Shown here: positions 17,412 through 19,823 of the stretch, piece by piece
How the letters are laid out: the number at the start of each line of letters is the position of its first letter
How positions within the stretch are numbered: position 1 is the stretch's first letter
Source: Pseudomonadota bacterium
GTDB taxonomy: Bacteria; Pseudomonadota; Gammaproteobacteria; Steroidobacterales; Steroidobacteraceae
Assembly (NCBI GenBank): GCA_003242275.1
Contig: QGUX01000023.1
Span: forward strand, 1-19,823
Reading direction: 5' to 3'
Length of the DNA: 19,823 nt
Notes under the pieces: model-generated
Seen by the model: only the letters and a program-made list of their open reading frames with translations
Database searches by the model: none
What the model was told of the DNA's origin: nothing
Program-made: the position numbers and the translations under genes

Positions 17412-19666
17412 AGCCGCCTCCAGTGCCGCCGGAGCAGCCACTCGCCGGCCTTCAGCAGCGCGAGCAGGAAGAAGGCCAGCGGCATGTTCCACAGGTCCAG
17501 GGTCTGCCGTTCGACCACGCCGGCGCGCGAGTAGCGGATGGCCTCGGGCAGCCCCGACAGGTCGTCCAGCGTCCAGTACCGTGCGCCCGTGGTGCGGGCG
17601 ATGCGCTCCAGCATCGGCCGATGCTGCCACGAGGAGAACTCCTCGAGCACACCATCCGCGCGCCTGAGGTGCGCCACGGCGCGCCCGACTTCCTCCTCGC
17701 CGCGGGTGGCCACCAGCTCGACGCGGTACATGCCCGGCGCGCGCGCATCCAGCGCCACGGTGTGGCGGCCGTCGCCGCGGCCGGTGGACTCGATCCGCAC
17801 CGGCACGGCAAGGCCGTGCTCGGAAGTGGCCTGCACCGTGATGGTGGCATCGTTGAGCGGCGCGTAATCCTTGCCCAGCACCTCGGCTTCCAGCGTCACC
17901 GCCGTGTCGTCCTCGTAGACGGCACGCTCGGGCTGCAGCGACACGCGCGCGGGCGAGCCCGCGGCCAGCGTGTACAGCAGCTGGCGCCAGAAGGTCTCGT
18001 GCTTCTGGTCCTCCAGCGGCATCTGCATCTGCCAGCGCCACGAGGTGGAAGTGGCCATGATCCAGGTCGAGCCGCGCCCGTAGCGCTGCGAGGCCAGCAG
18101 CGGCATCACGCGCGTGCGGTTGCCGGTGCCGCTGACCGCCTCGAGCAGCACCACGGCCGCCGGCCGCAGCGCGCCGATGTCCTGGATGTCGGCGAGCGCC
18201 GGCAGCTCCTCCCAGGCCTTCTCGTTCGCCGCCGGGTCGGATTCGAGCCGGCCGATGATGGACTCGCGGCCGTAGTCGGTGAGGCGCACGCGGCTCGCCA
18301 GCCGGCCGAAGCCGCGCTCGGCGCCACCCGGCAGCTTCGAGGGCAGGAGCCCCGCGATGGGCACGCGGCTCCAGCCGCCGTCACCCAGGCCGTCACGCCC
18401 CGCCAGCATCAGCAGCGAACCGCCGCGCAGGTCGACGAAGTCGCGCAGCCACTCGTGCTGCTCGTTCGACAGCTCCGCGGCCTCCAGGCTGCCGATGATC
18501 ACCGCGTCATAGGAGAAGAGCTCCTCCCTGGTGGCCGGGAAGCCCTTCTCCAGCTCGTCCGGCGAGGTCAGGCCCTGGCGGTAGTAGCGGTTCGGCGTGG
18601 CGCGCACCGCGCTGGCGAGCCGCAGCCCTGCATCGCCCTCCACCGCGCGGCGGATGAACTTGTACTCCCAGCGCGGCTCGCCCTCGATGTAGAGCACCGC
18701 GCGGCGCCGGCCATCCACTTCCATCACCGCCTGGCGCTGGTTGTTGGCGAGCCGGGTCTCGCCCTGCGCCGGGTCGACGCTGACGGTGAGGTCGCGCACG
18801 CCCGCCGCGCCCGCGGGGAATTCCACGCTCACCGTGGTCACGCCGGCGTTGCCGTTGAAGCGCACGTCCTGCGCAGCGATCAGGCGGCCGCCGTCGTGCA
18901 CGCGCAGCGTGCCACTGCGCTGTCCCTGGTGGCGGATCGAGACGGTGGCCCGCACCGTGGCATTGGCCATCGCCATCGGCGGCACCGCGAGCTGCACGAT
19001 CTCCAGGTCGTTGTCGGGCTTCTCCGGCCCGACGCCGACCGTGTGCACGGGAATGCCGGTGGCGGCCAGCCGCGCCAGCGCCGCCTCGTTCAAGGTATCG
19101 GCCGTGTCCGCGCCGTCGGTGACCAGCACCACGGCCGCCACCGGCAGGCTGGCCGCCATCTGCGTGACCGTGTCGAGCGCATCGCCGATGCGCGTGCTGG
19201 GCGCGCCGCCGCCCAAGGCCGCCAGTGAATCCACCGGCAGGGCGCGGTCGGAGAAGGAGAACAGCCGCAGGTCGGAGCGTTCGTTGATGGCCTCGAGCAC
19301 GCCGTTGCCGAGCGCCGCCACCGCCTGCTGCCGCCGCGTCGGCGCGCCGGGCTTCTCGGACGAGTTCATGCTGCCCGAGTCGTCCACCAGCACCGCCACC
19401 GCGTTCTCGCGTTCCTTCAGCTCCTCCACGTTCAGCACCGGTCGCCACAGCAGCAGCAGCGCCAGCGCCAGGAAGGCCGCCTGCAGCACGCCCAGCACCA
19501 GCGCGCGCGGCCAGGAGAGCTCGCGGCGCCGCGCCAGCGTGAACGCGATCGCCGCGATACCGGCAGCCAGGAGCGCCCAGAACAGCCATGTCGGCCAGCC
19601 GCGGGCGAAGGCCAGCTCGCCGCTGCGGAATGCCCAGACCGAATGACCGAGCAGGAACTCCAGCAT
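17408..19666 (-). CDS. Membrane VWA protein with glutamine-amidotransferase-like domain
   Basis: A 752-residue protein. Two N-terminal transmembrane helices (about 27-45 and 56-73) are followed by a VWA domain with an intact metal site: DDSGS (D95, S97, S99) and LVTDGADT near 185. Next come a beta-sandwich segment (about 220-320) and a Rossmann-like glutamine-amidotransferase-type domain (about 325-545), with RAVLYIEGEPRWEYKF, SYDAVIIGS and LRGGSLLMLAG but no clear catalytic triad. A second beta-sandwich region (about 585-690) and a C-terminal transmembrane helix (about 728-744) with a basic tail complete it. It has the same architecture as the BatA-type protein in this operon, so the two are likely distant paralogues and might pair in the membrane. 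The ATG follows the DUF4159 stop by 8 nt with only a weak ribosome site, suggesting coupling by re-initiation. Its precise role is unknown. Confidence 0.9.
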   Translation of the reverse strand: MLEFLLGHSVWAFRSGELAFARGWPTWLFWALLAAGIAAIAFTLARRRELSWPRALVLGVLQAAFLALALLLLWRPVLNVEELKERENAVAVLVDDSGSMNSSEKPGAPTRRQQAVAALGNGVLEAINERSDLRLFSFSDRALPVDSLAALGGGAPSTRIGDALDTVTQMAASLPVAAVVLVTDGADTADTLNEAALARLAATGIPVHTVGVGPEKPDNDLEIVQLAVPPMAMANATVRATVSIRHQGQRSGTLRVHDGGRLIAAQDVRFNGNAGVTTVSVEFPAGAAGVRDLTVSVDPAQGETRLANNQRQAVMEVDGRRRAVLYIEGEPRWEYKFIRRAVEGDAGLRLASAVRATPNRYYRQGLTSPDELEKGFPATREELFSYDAVIIGSLEAAELSNEQHEWLRDFVDLRGGSLLMLAGRDGLGDGGWSRVPIAGLLPSKLPGGAERGFGRLASRVRLTDYGRESIIGRLESDPAANEKAWEELPALADIQDIGALRPAAVVLLEAVSGTGNRTRVMPLLASQRYGRGSTWIMATSTSWRWQMQMPLEDQKHETFWRQLLYTLAAGSPARVSLQPERAVYEDDTAVTLEAEVLGKDYAPLNDATITVQATSEHGLAVPVRIESTGRGDGRHTVALDARAPGMYRVELVATRGEEEVGRAVAHLRRADGVLEEFSSWQHRPMLERIARTTGARYWTLDDLSGLPEAIRYSRAGVVERQTLDLWNMPLAFFLLALLKAGEWLLRRHWRRL
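17417..17422 (-). promoter_or_regulatory. Shine-Dalgarno site for the GTG start of the caspase-like gene
   Basis: TGGAGG on the minus strand lies 5 nt before GTG 17411, inside the last codons of the VWA gene. It supports a GTG start whose last two bases form part of the upstream TGA. Confidence 0.55.
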
Positions 19667-19674
19667 CGCCGCGC

Positions 19675-19823
19675 CTAGTGCGTCATGGCATACAGCGCGT
19701 AGCTGATCGCGAAGCGGTACGCCAGCGCGGTCAGGGGCTGTTCGTACTCGGGATCATCGGCATGTTCCCAGGCATCGCCCAGGTCCATGTTGAAGTTGAT
19801 CGCCACCATCAGCCGTCCGTGGT
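19675..19823 (-). CDS. DUF4159 protein, C-terminal fragment
   Basis: The frame enters from the right edge and ends with TAG at 19675-19677, leaving 48 full codons. They read RLMVAINFNMDLGDAWEHAD, then DPEYEQPLTALAYRFAISYA and the ending LYAMTH. This matches the C-terminus of DUF4159 domains ('N.D.GDAWE.AD...Y', then '..Y..YA.TH'). DUF4159 proteins often sit beside MoxR, DUF58 and VWA genes, which agrees with the operon read here. It is the most upstream visible gene of the minus-strand transcript; any membrane or other N-terminal module lies outside the window. Its function is unknown. Confidence 0.85.
   Translation of the reverse strand, partial: HGRLMVAINFNMDLGDAWEHADDPEYEQPLTALAYRFAISYALYAMTH

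Noticed and set aside
16467..18041. 524-codon version of the caspase-like gene
   Set aside because: The extra N-terminal 210 codons lie over the end of the VWA gene and are Arg/Ala/Gly nonsense; GTG 17411 has a ribosome site and starts a signal peptide.

Overview
The window is very GC-rich DNA, densely coding, with tightly packed and mostly overlapping genes. Gene content (an RND-type efflux outer-membrane factor, a NarL-class two-component pair, a TonB-dependent receptor and periplasmic proteins with Sec signal peptides) points to a Gram-negative proteobacterium. A gammaproteobacterium of the Steroidobacteraceae/Nevskiales/Xanthomonadales kind is my best guess. That placement is inferred from gene style only; no rRNA or marker gene is present.

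Layout: (1) 1-350, the 3' end of an efflux outer-membrane factor. (2) 374-2835, a cytoplasmic double-GAF histidine kinase and a LuxR-type response regulator joined by an ATGA overlap. (3) 2836-5111, a disturbed region: a 385-nt stretch with a hairpin and one doubtful small ORF, then the first half of a TonB-dependent receptor that stops making sense at about 4475 and runs out of frame into the last part of a von Willebrand A (VWA)-like protein. This looks like a deletion/recombination junction, or an assembly join. (4) 5174-19823, a single minus-strand operon of nine genes that enters from the right edge.

Order of the minus-strand operon (transcribed right to left): DUF4159 protein (only the C-terminus is in the window); membrane VWA + glutamine-amidotransferase-like protein; secreted caspase/C13-like protein; secreted TPR protein with an HEXXH zinc-metallopeptidase domain; MoxR AAA+ ATPase; DUF58 protein; BatA-type membrane VWA protein; DUF4175 membrane protein with two Gln/Gly-rich tracts; FAD-linked D-2-hydroxyacid dehydrogenase. 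Junctions are 4-nt ATGA/GTGA overlaps, an 11-nt overlap, or gaps of 3-8 nt, so the genes are very likely co-transcribed and translationally coupled. The promoter lies outside the window.

Reading of the system: MoxR, DUF58 and membrane VWA proteins form a known type of ATPase/VWA chaperone-like cluster (related in concept to Bat operons). Here they are combined with two predicted periplasmic peptidase-fold proteins. One is a caspase-like domain with Ser in the catalytic Cys position and a canonical EF-hand calcium loop; the other is a gluzincin-type metallopeptidase flanked by TPRs. I infer an envelope-associated assembly or quality-control complex with protease-like parts. Its substrate and function are not visible in the sequence. 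This operon is the best candidate for an under-described system in the window.
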